Assembly: GCA_944989445.1 (NCBI GenBank) | Contig: CALYLW010000057.1 | Span: 2,457,984 to 2,521,983 of the forward strand | DNA: 64,000 nucleotides | Source: Ampullaceana balthica | Lineage: Eukaryota > Mollusca > Gastropoda > Lymnaeidae | Reading direction: 5' to 3' | Part shown: positions 1 to 12,230 of the stretch, in pieces | Position numbering within the stretch: position 1 is the first letter of the stretch | How the letters are laid out: each line of letters opens with the position of its first letter | Notes under the pieces: model-generated | Databases searched by the model: none | What the model saw: the letters and a program-made list of their open reading frames with translations, nothing else | Told to the model about the DNA's origin: nothing | Made by a program: the position numbers and the translations under genes

Positions 1-1535
1 AATTTTTTTGGTGTTAGATTTAATTATTTAAAAAAACACTTTCAAAATGGCTGATGAGGATATACATTTTAAATACTTTGTTAATTATTGATAAATTAAT
101 ACGTTTTCTTAAAAGCAGCATTATGTTTTTACTTTACATTTTTATTTGGTTACCTTTTTTAAATAATTATTGGATATTGTGTCAGTTACCATAACTGTGA
201 TTGCGTATATGACCATTTTCTTTTCCAGTATGATCTACGTGCTTGTGTCCTCTTGAACTGCCTCATATCTAATGTTCACAAGTCAAGACATCGTGTGTGC
301 TGAATTGCATGAAACTTTTTAATTTTAAACTGGTTTTGATTAGATTTAAGTTATTAAAAAAAATATGTTTCTAAATAAGTTATTTGCACTTTAAACCAGT
401 CAGTAGTTGCTACACCTGAATTCTTTTGTTGTTTTTTTTGTTGAAATAGTCATTAATTTGTGTGTGCCTGACTTAAAAGTTAAATCAAATCTATGAAGGC
501 CCCTAGTGTGTATAAGAAGGGCTGAATTTTACTTCATAGTATAAACTAAATTTGTTTTGTACTTGCTCAGTTCCTATGTTATTAAACACACATCCTTTAT
601 TTTTACCAATTGCAATGACCTGCAATATTATCTTATTACTTATTGGTAGTGATACAAGTGTTGGCTGGTGGTTTTTTAAAAAGAAAAATTGTTGAATGAT
701 CGGAAAATGTTTAATTTTTTTTATGGTTTTGTATACATATTTTTTTATAAACTTTTTAAATGTAAATTATAAATTGAATCATATATGCTCATTTGCCTTT
801 TTTAATTTAATCATCTATTTCTAGCCAAAACTCGATTTAGAGGAGTATCAGATGTTTTTGTTTGAAATTTTACAACTTTGAAAAGAAATCGTTTGAAAGT
901 TTTTTTATTTTCTGTGGCGTTTGAGGAATTATTTTAGTTATAAACATTTTTTTTTAATTTAAGAACAAAGTATATATATTTTTTTTTCTTCTTCAATCAG
1001 AAGTTTCGTTTATCGTTGTGCCAAATGTATGATCACATTTTTCCCTTTTGAAGTATTACTAGTATCTTCACTGACTGAATTTAGTTTTCATAAAAAAATA
1101 TGTGCAAGTGAATTTTGTGTGTGTCTATTCAGAGAAGTTTTTGAAATGAATCTTATTTTTGTTTAAACTTTCATTTATATAACAGTACAGTTCTCATCTT
1201 ACTAGTAAATGAGTAGTTGGCTAGTAATTAATCAGTCTTTATCTATAAAGTACTTTCATTGCACACAAGATGATTACTTGTTTCAAAATACCTTTAACTG
1301 AGAGATCATAAACTAATGAGGAAAGTAAATGAACTAATGAACTGAACACCACCAATACATGGATATTGGATAGTAATAAATTTTAATGAATTAAATCAGT
1401 AGATCTACAGGGTAGACCGGTAATTTTAACAGTCCCTTTAAAAATAAAAAAATTATAAATAAAGGAGGTATTCACTTAATGTTCGAGTCATTCAGGAATT
1501 AATTTTAGCTGTAATTACTGTAATAATTTTCCCAG
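1..1535. other. AT-rich non-coding stretch
   Basis: Very AT-rich sequence with many homopolymer T and A runs and scattered AATAAA-like words. No coding exon, RNA gene or repeat end was recognised. It could be intron or 3' untranslated sequence. Confidence 0.5.
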
Positions 1536-1635
1536 GCACAAAGAAGAAGCTTTTAACCAGGGTATCCAGAAAGACCCAGACCATGGAAATTTCAGTGCTT
1601 GCAGAGTTAAAGTGGGTACCAGGGTATTTGAATAA
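1536..1635 (+). CDS. candidate terminal coding exon of an unknown gene
   Basis: A GC-richer island inside very AT-rich DNA begins directly after a TTTTCCCAG acceptor. Read with one leftover base from a previous exon, it gives 32 codons (start HKEEAFNQG, end GTRVFE) and then TAA at 1633-1635. The residue mix looks protein-like: charged, one cysteine, no low complexity. No family is recognised. The upstream exon, if there is one, lies outside the window or was missed. The base-composition contrast and the acceptor are seen directly; that it is coding is inference from a short reading frame, and chance is a real alternative. Confidence 0.27.
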
Positions 1636-3339
1636 CACGTGATAATTAAAAAATTATTTTTTGTGACTCAGAGGCTTAGAGTTTTTTAACCTTTCATACA
1701 AGTTAAAATAATACTACCTGAGCTTGACATAATACTGTCTGATATCGACTACAAAATGGCATCTCCGAAATAATAATTTTAAAGTTAAAAATTTTCAGGA
1801 ATTATTCAAATGCAAAATATGAGGTTATATCATGATCAGATTTGACAATAACATTGCGGTTTAAAGAAACATTACTGTATTTAAGATCCTCACTTTTGTT
1901 TCAGGCTGCATAATAAAATTAAACTTAGTTGAACAATGTATGATTTTTTTTTCCCCCAAGGATTTTAGTTTACAGTTTGTAATACAAGTTAAAACATGTC
2001 TTTTATGACTTTTTAAAAAAAAAGATATTTGTTGAGTAATTTCAATCAAATTCCAGCTTTTTTTTTCTTGCTTCACTTATTTCAGCTATTTGTAGCATAT
2101 GTCGTCTGTTCTTTTGTTATGGTTCTACCAATTTAATTGTTTTCTTAAAGTTTTTTTTTAACACTCCAAATTAATAATACTTAGAGCTGCATTATGAATT
2201 TACTTTTTCGGTTCAGTAAAGTCTCTCATATATACCCTTGAAAAATGTGCATTTCTAGAGTATCCATTGAAATTAATAATTGTTTGTTTTTTTTTAAAAG
2301 GATTTTGAAAGTGTGTTTTTTTTAAGAATATGACTCACCCAGCAAAGATAATAAAATATCTTGACTTTTAAAATGATAAATTCATATTATCCATTGATAT
2401 AATTCATCCATATGATACAACAGTTGCACATGCTTGGTATGTTCAATTTTACCAAAGTATAAACAAATTCTTTTCAACTATTTAACATGTAATGTTAAGT
2501 AATTCTGAATAATTTATGTGTTAGTGCCTGATTCAAATAAATGAAACATGACAGAGTTTTATAATAAAATTACTTTTTTATAATATTAATGAATTAATAT
2601 CTATGTTTTCTATAGAAATTAATTACCTCAAGGGGTCGTAAAATAAAAACACTAGTATTTTTTAAATTATCTCTCTAAACATGATGATAAAACCTGTGAG
2701 CCTGCAACTTGTATCATACTTGATGTGTTTTGCAGGGTATTTCTTATTTGTCATTGTTTAAAATTTCTTAAAGTTAAAGACTTATTTTTAAAATTGATAC
2801 ATACAGGTTAGGTTGATAGTATTTCTTTTCTTATCTTGTATTTAGATATACTCCTATATAGATGCTTAGCCATGGTTCATGTCTAGTTTTGCATTTTTAT
2901 TAGTTTGGAATCTATTTAGCATAAATTTACATTTCCAAAATAATATGTTGTACATAGACTCACAAAGAGATTGAAGTGGTGTGGTGTTGGGGGGGGGGTC
3001 TGATATTAGTGATATTTTAGGAATGTGCAAACACTTTTTGTTTTCCAAATAAATTTTAAGAGGCTTGTCTAAAAAATAAGGCCAGTAATATTCTAAAAGT
3101 ATTTTCTGAATTGGTTTCTAATTTTAAGCACCTTAAATCAGTACATAGCATTTCTGCTTCGAACAGACTCATTACATTTAACTATATCATCTCTATCCAG
3201 TGTTGTTTTGCTTATTATCCAGTCGCTTTTATAAAAATGTTACAATTTTTTTTTACTCAATTGATTTAAATTAACGAATCAAATAAAGTGTTTCCTACAA
3301 TAAATTCGCTTTCATTTGGTTTATGTTCCAGATATTTTG
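1636..3339. other. AT-rich non-coding stretch
   Basis: AT-rich DNA with many T runs and a G9 run near 2990. It would be the 3' untranslated region if the candidate exon at 1536-1635 is real. A short LINE tail fragment lies near 2862-2912. Nothing else is recognised. Confidence 0.45.
2862..2912 (-). mobile_element. small relic of a Jockey/CR1-group LINE 3' end
   Basis: The words CTTAGCCATGG, TTCATGTCTAG and TGCATTTTTATTAG match, on the minus strand, the 3' untranslated tail of the LINE at 22567-23530 (related copies at 9115-9175 and 47490-47620). Only about 50 bp remain. Confidence 0.45.
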
Positions 3340-4880
3340 TTGTGTGACCTGTGTATGTTGGGGTCAGGTGTGAGATAGTTTGTTGTGTGTCCTGTGTATG
3401 TTGAAGTGTATTCTGTTCTGTGACCTATGCATGATGCGGTGTATGTTGTGTGTCCTGTGTATGATGGGGTGTATTTTTTCTGTGACCTGTGTGTGATGGG
3501 GTGTATTGTGTTCTGTGACCTGTGTATGATGGGGTGTATTTTGTTGTGTGTTCTGTGTATGATGGGGTGTATTGTGTTCTGTGACCTGTGTATGATGGGG
3601 TGTTTTTTGTTCTGTGACCTGTGTGTGATGGGGTGTATTTTGTTGTGTGTCCTGTGTATGATGGGGTGTATTTTGTTCTGTGACCTGTGTGTGATGGGGT
3701 GTATTTTGTTGTGTGTCCTGTGTATGATGGGGTGTATTTTGTTCTGTGACCTGTGTGTGATGGGGTGTATTTTGTTCTGTGACCTGTGTGTGATGGGGTG
3801 TATTTTGTTGTGTGTCCTGTGTATGATGGGTGTATTTTGTTCTGTGACCTGTGTGTGATGGGGTGTATTTTGTTGTGTGTCCTGTGTATGATGGGGTGTA
3901 TTTTGATGTGTGTCCTGTGTATGATGGGGTGTATTTTGTTGTGTGTCCTGTGTATGATGGGGTGTATTTTGTTGTGTGTCCTGTGTATGATGGGGTGTAT
4001 TTTGTTGTGTGTCCTGTGTATGATGGGGTGTATTTTGTTGTGTGTCCTGTGTATGATGGGGTGTATTTTGTTGTGTGTCCTGTGTATGATGGGGTGTATT
4101 TTGTTGTGTGTCCTGTGTATGATGGCGTGTATTTGGTTGTGTGTCCTGTGTATGATGGGGTGTATTTTGTTGTGTGTCCTGTGTATGATGGGGTGTATTT
4201 TGTTGTGTGTCCTGTGTATGATGGCGTGTATTTGGTTGTGTGTCCTGTGTATGATGGGGTGTATTTTGTTGTGTGTCCTGTGTATGATGGGGTGTATTTT
4301 GTTGTGTCCTGTGTATGATGGGGTGTATTTTGTTGTGTGTCCTGTGTATGATGGGGTGTATTTTGTTGTGTGTCCTGTGTGTGATGGGGTGTATTTTGTT
4401 GTGTGTCCTGTGTATGATGGGGTGTATTTTGTTGTGTGTCCTGTGTATGATGGGGTGTATTTTGTTGTGTGTCCTGTGTATGATGGGGTGTATTTTGTTG
4501 TGTGTCCTGTGTATGATGGCGTGTATTTGGTTGTGTGTCCTGTGTATGATGGGGTGTATTTTGTTGTGTGTCCTGTGTATGATGGGGTGTATTTTGTTGT
4601 GTGTCCTGTGTATGATGGGGTGTATTTTGTTGTGTATCCTGTGTATGATGGGGTGTATTTTGTTGTGTGTCCTGTGTATGATGGGGTGTATTTTGTTGTG
4701 TGTCCTGTATATGATGGGGTGTATTTTGTTGTGTGTCCTGTGTATGATGGGGTGTATTTGGTTGTGTGTCCTGTGTATGATGGGGTGTATTTGGTTGTGT
4801 GTCCTGTGTATGATGGGGTGTATTTTGTTGTGTGTCCTGTGTATGATGGCGTGTATTTGGTTGTGTGTCCTGCTTGTGAT
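3340..4880. repeat. 33-bp minisatellite array, about 45 copies
   Basis: Head-to-tail 33-bp unit with core CTGTGTATGATGGGGTGTAT. Two variants are visible: one with TTCTGTGACCTG, common in the first third and partly alternating with the other, and one with TTGTGTGTCCTG, which dominates after about 3900. A third variant (GGCGTGTATTTGG) recurs at about 4124, 4224, 4518 and 4850. One 32-bp unit near 3826 shifts the reading frames. Because 33 is a multiple of 3, long open frames occur on both strands without implying a gene. Confidence 0.95.
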
Positions 4881-5846
4881 GGGGGTTAGCGACAGTGAGC
4901 CGATCTGTGAGATAAAAACCCTAACTTCCTCCAAAGAATTGATTTACTAAGACTCATTGAAACAACTCCATCATAGATATTTTCTGTATTGAATTATTTG
5001 ATGAAAGCCCTTTTTGGTTATTCGATCCATATTATGGTCTCTGATCATATATAACAACTTTTCTTATTAAGCGACGAAGATAGGTGATGACGGCTAAATG
5101 AGGAGTCAACTTGCAAAAATGTCGATTTTGGAGGGGAAAATGAGTTATTGCCCTTTCTGGTTTAAATGATAAAACTGTACAGTACTGTACAGCATTCTTC
5201 TGTTTTGGTCATTTAAAACCTACTAAATACGCTGTATTTTAATTGCTTAAAATATGAAACACTCGCAAAATCTGCTAAGTCCCTCAAACCTAAATGCCTT
5301 TTTCTAAAAATAATAATAATAATAATATTTTTTTAAAATATTTAAAAAAATAAATACAAAAAGTGAATTACATGTAGTAGGTTTTGCAAGCGGACTCCTC
5401 AAAATACTTAATTAAACATTTGTATAAATGCAATGGTTTACGTCCTCATAGAGTCGCAATCTCCAAATATTTTGATAACGTATCGTTAGGATCCTTCCAG
5501 TTTCATGCAAAAACGGTGACCCAACCATTTTAATTTAAAACCTTGAACCCATTTGAAAGTTTGATCACTAAATCCTGTGGCGCCTAAAGCAGTGTTCAGC
5601 GGGCGTGTGTGGAAAAAAAAGGCGGGGTGGGGGTGGTAAAAGAATTGATGATGGGGGGGGGGCGGTGCTATCTGCTGCATAGTTAGGATGTGTGGCGCCG
5701 GGGGTTAACTAATATTCACACAATACCAGCAAGCACAAAAAATACCGTAATAGTAATACATTCAGTAACTGACAGAACTACCTCTCAAAATAAAATAAAA
5801 GAGTGGGAGGGGGGATGTCGACCCACTCTTCCTACGCTAGTATAGC
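4881..5846. other. non-coding stretch between minisatellite and hAT-like element
   Basis: AT-rich sequence with an AAT run near 5311 and G-rich runs near 5620-5665. No exon, RNA gene or repeat end recognised. Confidence 0.5.
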
Positions 5847-6698
5847 CTATATACTAGGGCTGTTAACGATTAATTAAAATTTATTCGTTAACTTTTGAAA
5901 AAAATAACGTTTAATTAATCGTTAATTTCGATTAAAGCCAAAAATTGAAATTTATTGTGTCATTAGTAACACTTATTAAACGTACTAGTCGAAAATCGAA
6001 ATAACACTGGAATGTCTTCTTTATATGACATCTTTTAACCAACAACGCCAGAAGACAAGTGTATTGACATTATTTGGTTCAAGTGATGAGCGGGTCTTTA
6101 TGTCAATATAACCAGCCGAGCTGAACAATTGTTCACATAGCTTTAGATTGTCTCAGCTGAAGTTTCTGTTAATGTAGTGGATGTTTGGTTTGCAGGTGAT
6201 ATGTAAGCGAAGTGTTAGAACCATGGTAGTAATGTTCCCTTTAAGCAGCGCGGCTGCGCAGATATTTGACCGATGCCACGCAGGAGTTTAAAATCACCGT
6301 GCAGCAAATTTTGTAAAATATTGCACAAAAAATGGACGTTGTGAAACTTTGCACACGAGTTGTTTATTGTTTTTTTTTAACTTTGCACACGGACCAACGA
6401 AGCTTAGACATATAGTGAACATTGCATGGTAGGCAAACGATTTCTCTCAATGGACACAATAACCGTTATGAACTTTATCAACATTTTGACCATTCACGTA
6501 AGTCAATAGTTTAAAACCAAAATGTTCGTGTAATCGTCCGGAAATTAGTTAATATTTATCGGCCGAAATATTTTACTTTTTGAAATCCAGTACATTTACA
6601 AGTGGTGGGTTGATTAATCGTTAAAAAAATTTAATCGTTAAAAATTTTAACGATTAATCGAGAATTTAATCGTTAATTTCCACAGCCCTACTATATAC
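5847..6698. mobile_element. hAT-like non-autonomous transposon, copy 1, with 8-bp target duplication
   Basis: The element runs 5855-6690 (836 bp) and begins TAGGGCTGTTAACGAT and ends GTTAATTTCCACAGCCCTA, which are inverted repeats. It is flanked by perfect 8-bp duplications CTATATAC at 5847-5854 and 6691-6698. An 8-bp duplication with such termini is typical of the hAT superfamily. The subterminal regions are rich in TTAACGATTAA-type palindromes. No transposase frame is present, so it depends on a partner in trans. A smaller element is nested at 6230-6424. A second copy lies at 61523-62339. Confidence 0.92.
6222..6432. mobile_element. 195-bp hAT-like MITE nested inside the larger element
   Basis: The element runs 6230-6424, with ends TAATGTTCCCTTTAAGC and AGTGAACATTG as near-perfect inverted repeats. 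It is flanked by perfect 8-bp duplications CATGGTAG at 6222-6229 and 6425-6432. The interior holds GC-rich CGCGGCTGCGCAG-type hairpins. The same insertion is present in the second copy of the host element, so it happened before that element spread. Confidence 0.88.
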
Positions 6699-8891
6699 TA
6701 TATATGAACCCTGCTAGAATAAACGTTCATTAGTCGGGGGAGGGGGGGGGTTAGAGTTCTACAGAAGACTGACAAAATTTGGGGCCCATGCTGCAAGTAA
6801 TGAATGTATGTTATGTCAATCGTGTTATGATTGATGTTATTGAATCATGAAGTTCTCAACTGCGTTGCGTTACTGTATTGTATTTTCCTATTCATATGAT
6901 TGCAACACTAAAACGAAATTCGTGAAGGGTTGTGGAGATGGTCCTTTACTTAATATTTTTTAAAGTATAAATTTGGAAGAATTGTTATACCCATAGTGAT
7001 ATTTGCGTTTCAGTTTCAGTGTTTTATAAAATACTATATCTTCTTTCATTGTTAAAATTTAAACCCTATTAAATGGCATAACACAATTAAATCATTTAAA
7101 TTGTGTAGTTCACCACAAGCTAAAGAAATTTAACTAAATTGCCCGATTGGACCCAAGTCTTATGCATTGATTTATGTGACTTATTTTTAAATAATTATTG
7201 CTAAATTATAGGTCATATAATTTTTCGTTGGTATATTATAATTTCGTATTTAAACATTGTGTATAACTCCACAATACAAAAATAATTTAATGTATATCTA
7301 ACTGATAATCAGTGTCAACACTGTCAGTGTATCACACTGTAATATTAGTAATATGTTTTATTTTATGGGACTGCTGAAAATTACAAATAAAGCAAATAAA
7401 TATCCCCCCTCCCACTTCCCCATAACAAATGGTTAGCTTGATTTTAATCATTTTACAAATTAAGCAAACTTATGCCTTTGGTCTTTGTAATACAAGTATT
7501 ATGAAATCGAGACTTTCCGATTTGGTTATTCAGGTAAGGACTACGCCCTACTTAAAAGTCTTTCCCGTTTCCCTATTTTCTAATTTTAGACAAAATCAAA
7601 TCACTTTAAGTGCATGTGTCCATGATGTTGCACGAAGCAGTATGGAGTAGCTGATAACCAGCTTCAAAACGTTGCAGTTTTATTGTTTAATTGCTCACAT
7701 TATTCTTTAAACATGACATGTTGAGGCCAATGCCTTATTCAAGACTTCAACTTATATCTGATTCAGTTACGCCATTCATTCATGTCCAGATAGGAGGTCA
7801 TTTCTTGAAATAGGTCAGATCTTTTGTGTATTAGACTAGTGTTAGAATTAGTTACTACTAGTGCTTTTTTTCCCCCTAGCAGAACGCACCTGCTACGGCG
7901 TTCCGGCACTTTTTTCCCTCATACTTTATTATATTGCTACCTGGAATGTTTGATCTTTGCTTTCTCAGGCTGTGTTAAAATTAAATATACGTTCCGGAAC
8001 CTTTTTTTTTAAATTAAAAAAAAATTAAATAGAAAAAAAACTGTTTAATAAGTTAATAGTTAATACAATGAAATTGAAATGGGCATTAGTTAGTTGTTGG
8101 TACATTTCTATCAGTTTTGAAAACTTTCAGTTCATAATGTACTTTTACCTACAATTACAATACAACTTATACTAATGGCCACTAATATAATAGAAATAAT
8201 AGAAACAAATCACTGAATAAGACTATCAAGTAACGTGTGAAAAGATTCAACTTGACTTCATGATTATAGGCATAGGCCACCCTGGCCCAGGGTAATGGAG
8301 CCGTAGCCAGTATCATTAGGCGCTGAAAGGCCTAAAAAATAAGTTATAGTATACTACAGTATAATATAGTTTAAGGCAAGGGGATTGGGGATCCTTGACG
8401 TGGCTTAGAGAAATTAAAGAATATTTGGATATATCTCATTATTATCATTATAATATATTCATTATCAGAATCATATTCTGATATAATATATAATATCATA
8501 TAACAGAATAATTCCATTAAAATATTGTAAATTCTACATACACGATTATTAGAGTATTGCCTAAACTAAAGACTAAACTTAAAGTACAGGATTACCCTAC
8601 TGCCTGATACTGATACATTAGACTGCATACTGCACTTAGCCATCCTAACACACTCAAATGATAATAATCTGTTTATACTTCTGATATTACATTCAAACTC
8701 ACCTTTTAATAATTAATTACCATGACCATGTCCATATAATAAAATATTTATTTTCTTTAAAAAAAAATTCAAATCATAATTATCTACAGTTTGTAGGCCT
8801 AAAAGAAGGAGAAAATTGTATAATTATAATCATTGTGATTCTTTTAGTTATTTATATTCTTTCATAGGATCATCAATTATCTTAACTTATA
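6699..8891. other. non-coding stretch
   Basis: AT-rich DNA. There is a CAG|GTAAGG juxtaposition at about 7530 (see findings) and a T-rich segment at 7860-8010 with GTTCCGGCAC and GTTCCGGAAC words. Small reading frames here have no protein-like pattern. Nothing recognised as a gene. Confidence 0.45.
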
Positions 8892-9082
8892 CTTTTGGGC
8901 AATGTTCCCTTTAAGCTGCGCGGCGCGCATATATCTGACCGACGCCGCGCAGCAGTTAAGAAATACCGCGCAGCAAATTTTGTAAAATAATGCACACAAA
9001 ATGGATGCTGTGCAACTTTGCACACAAGTTTTTTTACTTTGCACATGGACCGACGAACCTTAGTGGGAGCATTGCTTTTGGG
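8892..9082. mobile_element. 175-bp hAT-like MITE, solitary copy
   Basis: Same family as the nested element at 6230-6424. The element is 8900-9074, starting CAATGTTCCCTTTAAGC and ending GTGGGAGCATTG. Perfect 8-bp target duplications CTTTTGGG lie at 8892-8899 and 9075-9082. This solitary copy shows that the family moves on its own. Confidence 0.9.
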
Positions 9083-10435
9083 ATGCTTCTTACGTACTTA
9101 ACATTATTGCGTCCTAGCTTATCCATGGTTTATGTATAGTTATGCATTTTTATTAGAATATTGATAGTGTGTTGGTTTTCCTATCTTGTTTAGTAGGATT
9201 AACCTAAGGTGTAATTAATTAGAAAAACTGTTAGTATTAAAAGCATTTTTTTAGAAGATGTTAAAAAAATAGTACAATAGAACACATTAATAATGAAAAG
9301 GAATATTTCATATACAATGTCTTTAATAACAGCTGTCAAGACTAATTAGTACTTAAAGCTGTTAAAATAAAAAGGCCTAAAGAAGCTTTAAATTTAAACA
9401 ATAGACTTATATAAGTCTTAGTAAACTAATTTAACTTTGCAGAACCTAATAGATCAATAGTAGGAAAGTTCATTCATCATCAATTGCACTGTATCTCAAG
9501 TTGATGTTTGGTTTTTTTCCTACTTCAATACCTCCTTCAAGTCAGAATTATCTATAGCTTATCAGCTTCTTTTTCAGACCCTCAAATGCATTTATACATC
9601 ATCAATCTATAATTTTGGGTCAACCAGTCAATTGTATGCTCCTTGGATCTTTAAGAAATAAATAATTAAATATAGGTTTAAAATATGATATTTTTGAACT
9701 TTCCAACTCAATTTACTATCTGGTCCACCTCCTGCTCAATAAGTTTCTTAGTATCTTTTTTCTCATGCTTGCGAAATACATTTTAATTTAAATATATATT
9801 TTAAAATATCTCCCTAGAGTTCCTCTTCAACTATTTTCTTTGAACTTATTCATTTTGTTTTTATTAGATCGTCTGATGCTTAATTCTTTTATATTATTTT
9901 GAAGAAAAAAAATGAACATTTTTCCTTTTGGTGTTCTCTGCGGTGTAAAATAAATATTTTAGTTTTAAAAATTAAAATATTGGGCTTCTAGCTGAGTATC
10001 TCAAAAAGCTCATTTAATGTTCAACTAAATTTGTTTATCCTCCTTGTAATGTCATTGTCTGATTACTCTTATATTTTTACTTCTTCTTCCAATTTAACTT
10101 AATTTAAATAAATGGGTCAAGAATATCTTTAGACTTATTTTAGATTTCAATCCCACTGATTACACAGACAGGACCGGCAGGTTGTGTGGCTCCAAATGGA
10201 CTCTACACGCGAAAGAGCCTGCTATTAATTGGGGATATGATTTAACCAGCACTTTGTTCTCAAGGGGTTGCATCAAAAACTCTATGGTTGATCAAATTTT
10301 ACAAAATAGGTCTGCTTTCTCAACTTTCTAAAATGGTTTAAAGGGAATGATAAATTACAAAACAATGTACAGTATTTAAAAAAAATACACAAACAAATTG
10401 CGCAATGAAAACAATAAATGTAAGCTTTATTTTTA
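9083..10435. other. non-coding stretch
   Basis: AT-rich DNA. A minus-strand relic of the Jockey/CR1-group LINE tail lies at about 9110-9180 (GCGTCCTAGCTTATCCATGG, then GTTGGTTTTCCT). Nothing else recognised. Confidence 0.45.
9110..9180 (-). mobile_element. relic of Jockey/CR1-group LINE 3' tail
   Basis: Minus-strand match to the 3' untranslated region of the LINE at 22567-23530: GCGTCCTAGCTTATCCATGG corresponds to its CCATAGATAAGCGTAGGACG segment. Confidence 0.55.
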
Positions 10436-10798
10436 AATTAACACGACTTGAACTTGAACTATCCCTTAACCCGTTGTTGGGTCGTTGGGGCACCATCGTG
10501 AACTGCTCACTAACACACGCCACTTGTCCCGGTCCTGTGCTGCCCTTTGAGAGTCGCTGAATGACAGGCCGGTCCACTCTTTGATATCGTCCTCCCATCT
10601 CTTCTTTTGTCTGCCTCTTTTCCTTCCTCCCTGGACTGTGCCTTGCAATATAGTTTTTGCGAGACCTCCAGTTCTTGTCACGTGTCCGTACCATCATAAT
10701 TTCCTCTTCTTAATTGATGTGAGTAGGTCCTCGTAGGGGCCAATGACAGTACTTATTGTGTTGCGGACCGCTTCATTCATTCATTCAATTAACACGAC
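10436..10798 (-). mobile_element. 5'-truncated LINE insertion with 12-bp target duplication
   Basis: A 339-bp insert (10448-10786) is flanked by identical AATTAACACGAC at 10436-10447 and 10787-10798. On the minus strand it carries only the last part of a non-LTR retrotransposon ORF2, stops at 10466, and ends about 18 bp later in a TTCAAG-type tail. Heavy 5' truncation plus a target duplication is the usual signature of target-primed reverse transcription. Confidence 0.88.
10466..10785 (-). pseudogene. LINE ORF2 C-terminal fragment
   Basis: The minus-strand frame starts at the truncation point (about 10785), reads VRNTISTVIGPYEDLL, then KKRKL, meets one in-frame TGA near 10702, and continues WYGHVTRTGGLAKTILQG, GRQKKRWEDDIKEWTGL and SQRAAQD to the stop at 10466. 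This is the conserved C-terminal tail after the reverse transcriptase in a class of invertebrate LINE polyproteins. No reverse transcriptase catalytic motif remains, so it cannot be active. A longer relic with a comparable C-terminal layout is at 34050-34810, but the exact clade cannot be set by eye. Confidence 0.85.
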
Positions 10799-11930
10799 AG
10801 TAAACGTTAATTTAAATATTACTTATGTCAGTACAGATTTTATGTTATTGTACTGGTTAAGGCATTAGCCGAAACATTTAATTTATTGTTCCCATTGCAC
10901 AATTTGTTTGTGTATTTTGTATTTTATCTAAAAGCTTTATCGCAGTCCCATTCTTAATTTTTTTTAAATTGTTCAATATTTGTGCGATATTCCTGCTTTT
11001 CTGGAACGTATTTTCAATACTGGAAAAAGGGGAAGGGATGTGTGTTTTTAGAAGGAGCATCTGTAACAGAGAAGATAAGATTGATAATTTTTTGTAGAAG
11101 CTATTTAATAACTTTTTTTACCCATTTCTTGTTCAAAATACTTTTATTAAGCCAAGAGCTTTGGACCACTATATTTTTTAATTAAAAAAAAATATAGAAG
11201 CAAAGAATTTTGCAGGTTGTATATCAAAAATGCTATGGGACAATAAAAACAGTCTTTATCATTTTCTTGTCTAAATTACTAAATGCAAGCAGATAGGCCT
11301 TCAATTTTCAATAGACAGCTGGTCTTGTTCATCCAGCAATTTTCATACAAAAGGTTACATTACATCAGGACACATTGAAACAGCACATGCGCTGGTACCA
11401 CGGCCCACATACATAAACAATATTTTCTTTTTGAAACTTGCTTTAGCAGAATTATAAGAACTCACAGGAGTTGTTGGCTAGCAATACTTGGATACTCATT
11501 TACTTATGTTAGAACTGTTAATAGGTTTTTTTTAAAAATGAGATTGGTCTAAATATATATATATACTTTATAGATATATATAAAATATATTTAAATAATT
11601 AATTTGCCAGTAGGACAAAGTATTCATAACTAGAAGAAACTAAATTTAATGTTTAAGTATTAAACTGACAACGTTTTTATTTTTATTCATTGATAAATAT
11701 CTTGTTCAAAATATTTTAAATGTAAAATTGGAGATAAAAATATTGTAAACTTTTATTATTAGAATATTTATTTTTAAAAACTTAAACCTAAACAAATTAT
11801 TATCAATTTCAAGGGAAGTCCCAGTAAGTATTGCTTAAGTTTGTAATTTTTTTATATGCAATAAAGAAATGATTTTAAATCTCACTACATGTGATGTATT
11901 TTTATTAATTTTAGTTTAAACAGTTAGTCT
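10799..11930. other. non-coding stretch
   Basis: AT-rich DNA. A fragment GAAGGAGCATCTGTAACAG followed by GATAAGATTGATA near 11050-11085 resembles the extreme 3' tail of the Jockey/CR1-group LINE. No exon recognised. Confidence 0.45.
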
Positions 11931-11996
11931 CAGTGGCACTCTAGGGGGGGGGCGGACCGGCCTGGGTGACACCATCAGCGGGGTGACACCCAAATC
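11931..11996. repeat. fragment of the GTGACACC inverted-repeat family
   Basis: Starts CAGTGGCACTCTAGG and contains GGGTGACACCATC twice. It matches the left end of the element at 17164-17749. Only the left end survives. Confidence 0.55.
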
Positions 11997-12019
11997 TAAA
12001 ATTTTACTGTGTACCATTT

Positions 12020-12185
<166 letters not shown>

Positions 12186-12230
12186 AAAAAAAACTTTTTT
12201 TCATGTGGTAAGGAATTGTTTTCTCTTTTT

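Noticed and set aside
3321..4934. 537-codon minus frame and several plus frames over the 33-bp array
   Set aside because: Pure consequence of a repeat unit divisible by three; no non-repetitive domain, start context or splice evidence.
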